Of a stretch of 64,000 bases of DNA, positions 50,208-57,710 are shown in pieces. Each line of letters opens with the position of its first letter. Position 1 is the stretch's first letter. The DNA lies in assembly GCA_945787015.1 (NCBI GenBank), contig CALZGM010000016.1:1-64000 (forward strand), read 5' to 3'. The notes below the pieces were generated by a model. The model had not been told where the DNA came from. It did no database searches and saw only the letters and a list, made by a program, of their open reading frames with translations. The stretch is from an uncultured Roseburia sp. (GTDB lineage: Bacteria > Bacillota > Clostridia > Lachnospirales > Lachnospiraceae). The translations under genes and the position numbers were made by a program.

Positions 50208-51233
50208 TTATTCTACAACTTCCTCGTAAAAGATGTCCAGTATCATTTCATAGAGTGCATCCTCATCGACATAATACTCTTCGTAAATCTCACCCATAAC
50301 AGTCTCGCCGGGAACATTGTACATTCTTGACTCATCGAAACCATATTCGGATGCATCCTCTGCCAGTTTTACAAAATCAATACTGGTTACAAGATAATCT
50401 TTGATCTGCTCGTGAATCTTTAAGATAGAAGATTCACTTGCCAGCGCAGTATGTTGTACCTTTTTAAATAAAGAAAGCAGATACTGGTTCTGACGCTCTA
50501 AACGTCTGCTGGCACTGTCAAACTCGTTAGTGTCTCTGGAACGTATATAGACATATGCTTCGTTTCCATTTAAGGTAACGGTTTCACCTTTCTTTAAGTC
50601 AACACCAAGAGATGCATTGGTAAGGTCATCCATGACTTCAACCGTTACACCGCCTAATGCATCGTTTAAAATCGGAATTCCATCCATATTTAAGGACAGA
50701 TACCCGCTAATCGGTATATTATAAAAAAGTCGTGAAACAGCATCCACGGAGCGAAGACAGCTGCTTCTAGCCCCATCTCCATACGCATGCTGTAAGCAAA
50801 TCTGCATTTCCTTCTGTTCTACACAGTTATCCAACAAATCATAGACATCCACCATCGTCATTGTATTGCGATGAATTGATATCACAGAGAGTGTTTCCTC
50901 TCTTTGATTTGTCACAAGAAGAAACATCGCATCCGACTGTCCGCCGGTTAATCCGTTTGAGGACTCATCCACCGTTCCTGATTTATCAATACCCATAAAT
51001 AAATAGGCCTTTATCGAAGAATTGTAGCGGTATTTTTTCCCATTATAGCTGACATCACCCTCCTGCCATTTTTCAACAGTAGTAGTGCCTTGTGTCTGTC
51101 CAGTCAAGTCGCCGTCAGCAGGCTTTTTTTCTTTTCCCTTCCACATTATAAGCACAATCGCCAGTGTTACGATGAATGCCAGTAGAAGTACACCTAATAA
51201 TATATTAAAACTAATTTTTTTCTTATCTTCCAT
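50208..51233 (-). CDS. LytR-CpsA-Psr family glycopolymer ligase
   Basis: The 341-aa protein has one N-terminal membrane helix (ISFNILLGVLLLAFIVTLAIVLIMW) and an external LCP domain from about 75: LFMGIDKSGTVDE, SDAMFLLV, SVISIHRNTMTMVDVY (LCP proteins have Arg-Asp here; this one has Arg-Asn), and YIRSRDTNEFDSASRRLERQNQYL with conserved Arg. LCP enzymes transfer undecaprenyl-linked polymer to peptidoglycan. Last gene of the cps operon, overlapping the preceding gene by 11 nt. It probably attaches the polysaccharide of the 30-46 kb cluster. Confidence 0.88.
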   Translation of the reverse strand: MEDKKKISFNILLGVLLLAFIVTLAIVLIMWKGKEKKPADGDLTGQTQGTTTVEKWQEGDVSYNGKKYRYNSSIKAYLFMGIDKSGTVDESSNGLTGGQSDAMFLLVTNQREETLSVISIHRNTMTMVDVYDLLDNCVEQKEMQICLQHAYGDGARSSCLRSVDAVSRLFYNIPISGYLSLNMDGIPILNDALGGVTVEVMDDLTNASLGVDLKKGETVTLNGNEAYVYIRSRDTNEFDSASRRLERQNQYLLSLFKKVQHTALASESSILKIHEQIKDYLVTSIDFVKLAEDASEYGFDESRMYNVPGETVMGEIYEEYYVDEDALYEMILDIFYEEVVE

Positions 51234-52086
51234 GTTCTGTCTTTTCTGTTAAAATACGCCCTACTGCCCGGTCGATAACTTCTTCCGGAATTGCCTGTGT
51301 CATAGCGGCAGCAAGGACTGAATCATACACCTCTGTAAAGTGTTCTGTTACGCAGAGCATATCTGCTCCGTTTTGTATCGCAACCACGGCAAGCGGAATT
51401 TCTTCTCCCACAAGGTAGCAGGCAAGAGGGGCTTCGATTTGTTCTACGTCAAACTGTTCTGCCTCTTCGCTCAGCGAAATCTGCATAAGCGCTTCTAGGT
51501 CCGCGTCTTCTACTGCTTCATTTGCACCGACAAACTGCGCCAGCAGTTCTTCATCACCGTTTTGCCCTGTAACAAGAACCGTTTCTTCTTCTGTTTCTAA
51601 AAGTACTCCGGTAAATAGATATCGGCCACTTTGTTCATAACTCATAGTCTGTGCGCCGTTTAGCAGCTCCATCATCTGTTCCTGACTTCTATAATTGGTC
51701 CTTGCATAGAGGAAACCACCCACCGGATAATCAGCTAGGGCACTACGTGTTCCTTCCCCGGCGATGGTCACCCGGTTCTTGCCGGTCAACGCTTCCGGTG
51801 ACACGAAAAATAACTGTGCTACCTTCTGCTCTGTTGTCATTTCAGCTAGCAGTGCTTCTATCTCCTCTGAGAATATACCCGCCGGTTCCTCCGTGTCGGT
51901 TGCAGCCTCGGTCTCACCTGTATCAGTCGAAGTCGTCTCAATTAGATTGTTTTGTGTACTTACCATATAATTTTCCGGTTCTTCTGATCCCTTGATTTGC
52001 TTTACCAATCCAAGCAGAATCATAAGAATCAGTACAACAATTTCACCCGCTATCAGCAGATGTATAAGACCTCTTTCCGATTTCAT
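51223..52086 (-). CDS. Membrane-anchored, degenerate GH3-like protein
   Basis: The 287-aa protein has an N-terminal helix (LLIAGEIVVLILMILLGLV), a Thr/Glu linker, and then LLAEMTTEQKVAQLFFVSPEAL, AGEGTRSALADYPVGGFLYART and LLNGAQTMSYEQSGRYLFTGV, like the start of NagZ-type GH3 N-acetylhexosaminidases. The middle is much shortened and the catalytic Asp and His-loop (KHFPGHG in the family) are absent; the end (VAAIQNGADMLCVTEHF, EEVIDRAVGRIL) again matches GH3. It therefore may bind rather than cut glycan. It lies between CpsD and the LCP ligase in one operon. Confidence 0.7.
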   Translation of the reverse strand: MKSERGLIHLLIAGEIVVLILMILLGLVKQIKGSEEPENYMVSTQNNLIETTSTDTGETEAATDTEEPAGIFSEEIEALLAEMTTEQKVAQLFFVSPEALTGKNRVTIAGEGTRSALADYPVGGFLYARTNYRSQEQMMELLNGAQTMSYEQSGRYLFTGVLLETEEETVLVTGQNGDEELLAQFVGANEAVEDADLEALMQISLSEEAEQFDVEQIEAPLACYLVGEEIPLAVVAIQNGADMLCVTEHFTEVYDSVLAAAMTQAIPEEVIDRAVGRILTEKTEHGR

Positions 52087-52088
52087 GC

Positions 52089-52823
52089 TTAGTCCTCATC
52101 ACTCTTCTTGTAATAGTTACCGTAATAGCTGCCGTAGTACTTGCCATAGTACTTACCATAATATTTGCCATAATGGCTGCTTTCCATCTTAACTTTGTTA
52201 AGAATTGCGCCCAATATCCGCACTCCGGATGCCTCCAGCTGTTTTTTGACGCTAAGAATCAGTCTGCTGTTAACCTCACCCTGACCGATAACAATGACTG
52301 CCCCATCACATTTTTTTGCAATAACAGCAGCATCGATTGCCGCACCAATCGGAGCACTATCAATAAGGATGTAATCAAACTGTTTTTTTGCAAATTCCAA
52401 CAATTCATCAAAATATTTCTTTTCCAAAATTTCTGTCGGATTCGGAACAGACGGACCTGCAAAGATCATCATCAGCTTTGGTATCTGTGTTGCATATAAA
52501 ACATCCGATAACTTGCTCTGTCCTGACAAATAATGAGATAATCCGCGTATTTCTCTATTATCTTCTGACTTTGCACGCAAACGTCCCACCAAGACGGATT
52601 TACGAATATCGCTATCGATTAACAAGACGCTCTTTCCTGACTCAGTAAGAGAACGTGCAAGGTCAAATACAACGGTGCTCTTACCTTCGTCCGGCAGTGA
52701 ACTGGTAAAAACAATTGTCTTCACATCATCTCCGCAGAACTGCAGGTTTGTCTTGAGTGCGCGGAGAGACTCTTTTCTCGCATAACTATGGTCATTTATA
52801 TTTCTAAGTTCTACTGTTTCCAT
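52089..52823 (-). CDS. cpsD: CpsD/CapB-type bacterial tyrosine kinase
   Basis: The 244-aa BY-kinase has Walker A TSSLPDEGKSTVVFDLARSL, Walker A' SVLLIDSDIRKS, Walker B FDYILIDSAPIGAAIDA, and a C-terminal tyrosine cluster in which YYGKYYGKYYG units are repeated. Autophosphorylation of these tyrosines, assisted by CpsC and reversed by CpsB, controls polysaccharide chain length and export. The 12-bp DNA repeat behind the YYGK units lies at about 52110-52170. AGAGGAG precedes the ATG; CpsC is 13 nt upstream. Confidence 0.95.
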   Translation of the reverse strand: METVELRNINDHSYARKESLRALKTNLQFCGDDVKTIVFTSSLPDEGKSTVVFDLARSLTESGKSVLLIDSDIRKSVLVGRLRAKSEDNREIRGLSHYLSGQSKLSDVLYATQIPKLMMIFAGPSVPNPTEILEKKYFDELLEFAKKQFDYILIDSAPIGAAIDAAVIAKKCDGAVIVIGQGEVNSRLILSVKKQLEASGVRILGAILNKVKMESSHYGKYYGKYYGKYYGSYYGNYYKKSDED

Positions 52824-52835
52824 CTTTTGCTCCTC

Positions 52836-53612
52836 TTACGCGCTCTTTCTCCGCGGCTTGTTTTTCTGTGACTTGCTTTTCTTTTGCGTATTCTTCTTTT
52901 TGGAATTCTTGGTCACCAAATCTTCCTCTGATTCTTCAAACGGAAGTGTTCCAAGAAGGTTCAAGCCAAGCTTTCTCTCAACATCCTCTGCATTTGTAAT
53001 CGTATCATTTAATAAGTATGTAAGAACTACGATTCCCATTGCCAAAAATGCCCCAAGTAAGCCGCCGATTGCTGTATTTTTTAACACACTTGGGCTCACC
53101 GGTTTTTCATCTGCATAACCATAGGAAATGATGGTTGGAGGATCCTGATCCATTTTTACAGAAATAAAGTTCGATGCAACTGTTGCAATCTCATCGGTTA
53201 TCAGTTTTGCCCGATTTGGATCCGGATCTGTCACAGTAATTTCCAAAATACGGGAATTGGTAGGATTATTGAGTGTCACCTTTTCGCTTAAACTTCGATA
53301 AGTTTCTTCTATCTGTAAATTTTGGACAACCTGCTCTAATACAGGTCTCCCTTTTACGACTACCATATAGTCGTTGGTCAAGTTTGATCCCATCTGGATA
53401 TCTGCAAGACTGGTAATGGAAGTACTTTTGGATAATACATATAATTCAGAGGTTGACTCATACAGCGGTGTAATAAGAAATACACTGATAACAAAAGCAA
53501 TCACTCCCACCAGAACCGTAGAGAGTAATATCATCTTCCAATGATTTAAGAGTTCAAAGAGCAGTGCCCCTAAATCAATTTCTATTTCATCCTCTTTATA
53601 ATTTTCGTTCAT
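52836..53612 (-). CDS. cpsC: CpsC/Wzz-type chain-length regulator and kinase activator
   Basis: The 258-aa protein has two membrane helices (WKMILLSTVLVGVIAFVISVF near residue 25 and the pair NTAIGGLLGAFLAMGIVVLTYLL near 180) flanking an external Wzz domain (LYESTSELYVLSKS, EITVTDPDPNRAKLITDEIA). The basic tail (KNSKKKNTQKKSKSQKNK) follows the segment expected to activate CpsD. It acts with CpsD and CpsB in the membrane. AAAGGAG precedes the ATG. The Pro-rich KPVSPSV before the second helix is the typical Wzz motif. Confidence 0.93.
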   Translation of the reverse strand: MNENYKEDEIEIDLGALLFELLNHWKMILLSTVLVGVIAFVISVFLITPLYESTSELYVLSKSTSITSLADIQMGSNLTNDYMVVVKGRPVLEQVVQNLQIEETYRSLSEKVTLNNPTNSRILEITVTDPDPNRAKLITDEIATVASNFISVKMDQDPPTIISYGYADEKPVSPSVLKNTAIGGLLGAFLAMGIVVLTYLLNDTITNAEDVERKLGLNLLGTLPFEESEEDLVTKNSKKKNTQKKSKSQKNKPRRKSA

Positions 53613-53623
53613 TTCGCTCTCCT

Positions 53624-54331
53624 TTATCTGTTCTCTAAAATCCGCATTGGGTTGTCACAAAACAGCAGCTTTGCGTATTCGCTGCCATATTTTTTTTCTA
53701 TATAAGCCCTGCACTCCTTAAGATTGCATGCACGGTCTGTCAGATTATGTGCGTCGCTGGCAACAATATCCACCCAGCCATTTTTTAGCACTTTTTTACA
53801 AAACTGCTTTGCCGAAAAACCGGCTCGTCCCAAAACGCTGTCGGCATTTATCTGAATTAACGCCCCTTTGTTGGCTAATTCTGCACACAACACAGGTTTC
53901 TTTTGCATACACTGATAACGCTCCACATGTGCAATTACCGGGATATAACCACAAGAAAACAGGCGGTTCGTATATTCTACCATCGCAGAATATTCCGTTT
54001 GATAAGAATATTCTGTCAGAATATAATCGCTCCCCCCTAATGTCAAGCATCTTCCCGATTGTACATGTTCGACAATCTCACTATTTACATGGTATTCGCA
54101 GCCTAAATATAACTCAATATCAAGTCCGGCTGCCTCTACCTTTAGCTTCTCGAAGTTTTCTTTTATTTTTTCAAGTGGATAGGAAAACATGCCTCGTCTG
54201 TAATGTGGTGTAAGGATTATCTTTCTGATATCCTGCTCCCTCGCAGCAACCAGCATCTCTACGGACTCGTCCATGCTTTGAGCACCGTCATCTACCCCAA
54301 ACAAGGTATGGTTATGGATGTCTATTATCAT
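53624..54331 (-). CDS. cpsB: CpsB-type PHP-fold protein-tyrosine phosphatase
   Basis: The 235-aa manganese-dependent phosphatase removes phosphate from CpsD tyrosines. It has the metal ligands of the PHP fold: DIHNHTLFGVDDGA, LTPHYRRGMF, LGCEYHVNSE, PVIAHVERYQ and VASDAHN. It is the first gene of the cps operon (cpsB, cpsC, cpsD, GH3-like, LCP). Its ribosome site is weak (AAGAAA). Promoter at 54365-54393. A dead copy of its 5' half is at 45800-45994. Confidence 0.95.
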   Translation of the reverse strand: MIIDIHNHTLFGVDDGAQSMDESVEMLVAAREQDIRKIILTPHYRRGMFSYPLEKIKENFEKLKVEAAGLDIELYLGCEYHVNSEIVEHVQSGRCLTLGGSDYILTEYSYQTEYSAMVEYTNRLFSCGYIPVIAHVERYQCMQKKPVLCAELANKGALIQINADSVLGRAGFSAKQFCKKVLKNGWVDIVASDAHNLTDRACNLKECRAYIEKKYGSEYAKLLFCDNPMRILENR

Positions 54332-54364
54332 TTTCTTGTCCCATTTTTCTATACTTTGAATAAA

Positions 54365-54408
54365 ATATTAGACCATATTCGCCTAAAAGTCAATAACGGA
54401 TATGGTCT
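54365..54408 (-). promoter_or_regulatory. cps operon promoter with inverted repeat
   Basis: On the minus strand TTGACT (54393-54388), 17-nt spacer, TAATAT (54370-54365). AGACCATAT (54370-54378) and ATATGGTCT (54400-54408) form a perfect 9-bp inverted repeat that brackets the -35 box, about 30 bp centre to centre, so it may be an operator. The first arm is conserved in the promoter at 46024-46052, the second is not. Confidence 0.7.
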
Positions 54409-54418
54409 ATGTCTTTTT

Positions 54419-55342
54419 TTATTCTTCAATTGTCAATTTTACATCACCCATGGAGCTGTTTAAGTAAATGTCCGCTTTTGCATGCTCACTATCACGGCAA
54501 TAGGATCCCTGCATATCATTATGGTGTTTTTCCTTATTATAATATACACTTCCCATACTTGTTGAAATGTCTACATTATAATCCTTTTCATTTCCCTCTA
54601 TTTCTGCTATTGCATCACCCATAGAGGTGGTCAAGGTAAGGTCACCTTCTGTCACTCCATAGAATTCGACATTTCCCATGTTGGAATCTAAGCTTGCACC
54701 TTTGAAATATCCATCATCTACTGTAACATTTCCCATTGCGGTATGTGCATCGTATGCTCCATCAATGCGACAGCGGTTCGTTTTGATATCTCCCATGGCA
54801 GTATACAAATTTACTCGTGTGCATCCTTTTGTCAGATCTGCCAGCACGATATCACCCATCGCATTTTCTACGGTAATCGTCTTCATTTCCCAGCTTTCAG
54901 GAATATAGATTGAGATATCCGGACCCTCTTTAAAGTTATGAGAATTCGTCTCATAGCTTATCTCTAAGGTGTCGGTATCCTCTACTTCTTCCTCATAGTA
55001 GCGCAGGTATCCTTTTTCCATTCTGACGGTTAATTTCTCAACATTTTCCGTCTTGATAGTAATATCTGCAAGGTCTGTTTCGATTTTAAGGTGCTTTATT
55101 TCATCGCCATAAGTATTTTCACAGCTTTCATTGCCTCTGGCTAATTCTGTAATTCCAATATGGGGTGAAAAATAAAAACCATCCTCAAAGTGCCAGTCGC
55201 CGAAGTTGAGTTCTCCGTTTCTAGCCATCTTATAAATCTGTGAAATTCCTCCGCCCATCATACTTGCTGCTATCATAAGTGCCAAACCGACAGTAGCCAA
55301 AACTGCTGCGATTGTTAACATTATTTTTGTCATTTTTTTCAT
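54419..55342 (-). CDS. DUF4097-family envelope protein
   Basis: The 307-aa protein has an N-terminal helix (MLTIAAVLATVGLALMIAASMMG) and then a right-handed or sandwich-like beta repeat domain with recurring 'MGD' turns: VENAMGDIVLADL, TAMGDIKTN, TAMGNVTVDD, SNMGNVEFYG, TSMGDAIAEI, SSMGDVKLTI. DUF4097 (adhesin-like) proteins partner with PadR/HAAS operons and LiaFSR-type envelope stress systems. It is the third gene after PadR and DUF1700. The protein probably sits outside the membrane. Specific role unknown. Confidence 0.85.
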   Translation of the reverse strand: MKKMTKIMLTIAAVLATVGLALMIAASMMGGGISQIYKMARNGELNFGDWHFEDGFYFSPHIGITELARGNESCENTYGDEIKHLKIETDLADITIKTENVEKLTVRMEKGYLRYYEEEVEDTDTLEISYETNSHNFKEGPDISIYIPESWEMKTITVENAMGDIVLADLTKGCTRVNLYTAMGDIKTNRCRIDGAYDAHTAMGNVTVDDGYFKGASLDSNMGNVEFYGVTEGDLTLTTSMGDAIAEIEGNEKDYNVDISTSMGSVYYNKEKHHNDMQGSYCRDSEHAKADIYLNSSMGDVKLTIEE

Positions 55343-55348
55343 ACTGCC

Positions 55349-56017
55349 TTAAGCCTCCTTCTTCTTTTCAAAAGGTTTTTTGCAAAGTCGGTAAATTCCT
55401 TTGCACACCCATGGCAGGAATCTTCCAAATATCTCTATGTCTGCTAGCAAAAGCAGTACTGCAAGTGCCAGCACAAAAAGGCCTGCTCCTATAAATGCAA
55501 TTCCTGCCAATGCTGATACACTCACAAGCATCGTAAGACCGGCTCCAACAAATGCGATTCCTACTACAAACATCGCAAAGGTGATTGCAATAAGTGCAAC
55601 GGAAAGTCCAAAGATTGTACCAATTAATCCTGTAAGAATTCCAAGCCATGCCGGGCTGGTAAGAACTCCAAGGACAATGACCAGTACCAGAATGATAGTG
55701 TTCTTTCGCTCATTTTCCCGCTTTGCTTCTTCGCTGTCAGCGTAAGTCCCGTAGGTGGTTCCCTGTGCACTCTCAGTGCAATTTTCACTGTTCACGTCAT
55801 CAGCATTCACCTCTGTCGTACATACCATGCCCAGGTCCCTCTTAATAATCTCTGCCACTTTTTCCGGCGATTCTAATTCTGCCAGTATTTTTTCTTCATT
55901 TCCCATTCCCGCATCTTCAAAATAACTGCGGTAAAATGCCATCGCCTCAGCACGCTCTTCTGCTGAGATATCGGCAAGTAACATTTCCAATTGTTCTAAA
56001 AACTCTTCTTTCCTCAT
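55349..56017 (-). CDS. DUF1700/HAAS-domain membrane protein
   Basis: The 222-aa protein starts with a HAAS helical domain (KEEFLEQLEMLLADISAEERAEAMAFYRSYFED in parts, then ELESPEKVAEII) and has four or five membrane helices from about residue 105 (TIILVLVIVLGVLTSPAWLGIL, ALIAITFAMFVVGIAFVGAGL and others). HAAS proteins are found between a PadR regulator and DUF4097 proteins, exactly as here, and may signal envelope state to the regulator. Spacing of 9 nt to PadR and 6 nt to DUF4097 indicates one operon. Confidence 0.87.
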   Translation of the reverse strand: MRKEEFLEQLEMLLADISAEERAEAMAFYRSYFEDAGMGNEEKILAELESPEKVAEIIKRDLGMVCTTEVNADDVNSENCTESAQGTTYGTYADSEEAKRENERKNTIILVLVIVLGVLTSPAWLGILTGLIGTIFGLSVALIAITFAMFVVGIAFVGAGLTMLVSVSALAGIAFIGAGLFVLALAVLLLLADIEIFGRFLPWVCKGIYRLCKKPFEKKKEA

Positions 56018-56026
56018 CCTCTATCC

Positions 56027-56344
56027 CTATGCCTTTCCTTCAAATAAAGCCGTAATGTTGGAGGAATATTCCTCCCATTCACTTCGATACATCGCAAGCT
56101 TCTCATTACCGGCTTCTGTAATCTGATAATACCGCCGGTTTCTTCCGCCGCATTCTCTGTCATATACAATCAGATATCCATCCTTCTGCAATCGCCTGAG
56201 TACAGGATAGAGTGTTGACTCGGATACCTCTATCGCACGCCTCACATCCTGCGTAATTTTATACCCATATGTCCCTTCCTCTTCCTTCGAGACAACCGCA
56301 AGAACAATCGCATCCAGTAGCGTCGCTCCTGTATTAAAAACCAT
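56027..56344 (-). CDS. PadR-family transcriptional regulator
   Basis: The 105-aa winged-helix protein has LLDAIVLAVVSKEEEGTYGYKI, SESTLYPVLRRLQKDGYLIVY and GGRNRRYYQITEAGNEKL, the PadR core. The start at 56342-56344 (MVFNTGATLL) is chosen over an upstream ATG because AGGAGTG is nine bases before it. It leads the operon with HAAS and DUF4097 genes and probably represses it. The AT-rich upstream region (56400-56470) has repeated ATAATATTAT palindromes that could be its operators. Confidence 0.9.
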   Translation of the reverse strand: MVFNTGATLLDAIVLAVVSKEEEGTYGYKITQDVRRAIEVSESTLYPVLRRLQKDGYLIVYDRECGGRNRRYYQITEAGNEKLAMYRSEWEEYSSNITALFEGKA

Positions 56345-56475
56345 GCAATCACTCCTTTTCTTATTCATGTTAGTAGAAAGTTCTCAGATCGTACTTTCTA
56401 TTATTGATTTTATAATATCTATATTTCTATAATATTATTTATCTAGTAATACTATATGTCATATAATATTATTTG

Positions 56476-57435
56476 TCAACAAAAATATTTATTAATGATA
56501 TCATCAACTGTTTCTACACTAAGTGGATGCTTTTTTGTTTCATAGGTGGTGATTAATTGAATACTTGGCACAATCTCGTGCATCGTATAGAGTTGTAATT
56601 TATGATAAGCTTTATGATAGTAGGCAGAATCATCCATGCGTCCAAAATGTTCCCAATAATAGATTTGCCCGGTTTTCGGATGTTTGACAGTAAAATCCGG
56701 ATAGACAATCGTTTCTCCTAATGTCAATTCACATTCATAACGAAACGGAATCTGCTTCATACGCAATGCCATATCTATTATTGCCTCCGACTTCGAACGT
56801 ACACAATAATCACTAAGCGTTTTATGTGTAAGCTGTTCAGGGAAATATGGATTTTTTCGATAGGGAGTATTTAGCCATTCTTGTATGTCCTGTTCAAGGG
56901 ACTTTGAAGTCTGTAGTGATGTTTTCAAATCATAGTACGAATAAGTGGATAGCAATTCTCGAAAATCAGCATTTTCTTGCAGGAAACGTTCTGCCTGTCC
57001 TACATGCGAATCATATTGTTGCACATATAGGTCAATTGCTTTTTTCTCATTGCGCAAATCTTCTAATAGAAGTGATAAGTATCCTTTCATTGCTAATTGT
57101 TCTGCTAATTTTCGTTCTTTTTTGGGAAGATAAGTGGAAGTGTGTCCATCGCTTTGGTACCATTTTGTGTAGTTTCCGTTGCGAGTACAGCTGATTTTTC
57201 CTTTCGGAAATGTTGTTAGCTGTGTTTCAATAGATTTGATTTTTTCTTCCAGCCATTGTCGCCTGACCAGCATTTGTTCATAAATCGTAAATAACTCCTC
57301 CTTTATTAAGTTGATATTGGTTATAAAAGCATAAAACTGCTTTCTCCTCTTTCGTCTGGCACTTTGTGGGGAAAATAGCCACCAAATAATAAAAAATCCC
57401 CAACCCAAGTCCATTATTGTAGTTATGTAAACCAT
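56476..57435 (-). CDS. PD-(D/E)XK-like nuclease domain protein with N-terminal membrane segment
   Basis: This 319-aa paralogue of the 11042-11821 protein keeps KWYQSDGHTSTYLPKKERKLAEQLA, RSKSEAIIDMAL, FRYECELTLGETIVYPDFTVKHP, YYWEHFGRMDD and QLITTYETK, so the same Glu/Asp/Glu core. It differs by an N-terminal hydrophobic stretch (DLGWGFFIIWWLFSP) that would tether it to the membrane. If translation began at an internal Met (near IYEQMLVRRQW) that segment would be absent; no strong ribosome site decides. It stands alone between PadR and NAD synthetase operons. Confidence 0.65.
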   Translation of the reverse strand: MVYITTIMDLGWGFFIIWWLFSPQSARRKRRKQFYAFITNINLIKEELFTIYEQMLVRRQWLEEKIKSIETQLTTFPKGKISCTRNGNYTKWYQSDGHTSTYLPKKERKLAEQLAMKGYLSLLLEDLRNEKKAIDLYVQQYDSHVGQAERFLQENADFRELLSTYSYYDLKTSLQTSKSLEQDIQEWLNTPYRKNPYFPEQLTHKTLSDYCVRSKSEAIIDMALRMKQIPFRYECELTLGETIVYPDFTVKHPKTGQIYYWEHFGRMDDSAYYHKAYHKLQLYTMHEIVPSIQLITTYETKKHPLSVETVDDIINKYFC

Positions 57436-57474
57436 ATTCTCAAAAAATTGTCTAGAATCTGCATATTAAATGCT

Positions 57475-57509
57475 CATATCCCCAGCTTTTTTCAATATCT
57501 GGGGATATG
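57475..57509. repeat. Perfect 11-bp inverted repeat
   Basis: CATATCCCCAG (57475-57485) and CTGGGGATATG (57499-57509) with a 13-base spacer. It is just upstream of the nuclease paralogue, where a promoter or operator would lie, and about 200 nt after the NAD synthetase gene. No T-run follows. Confidence 0.5.
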
Positions 57510-57710
57510 TTGCAAAAAACTAGTCATTTTAGAAAATTTCAGAATCATTTTTCCGAAAATCTTATGGGGAATTGATTATCTTGGGGAAAATTGTCTGTTA
57601 AGAGTTATTTTTACCCATCCATCCGTTTTCTACGTTTGCAGTGGACATTTCCCCACAGTTACGTGCATTCATTTGCATTTATTTGCCATTTCCACGAGTT
57701 TCTTTACTAC

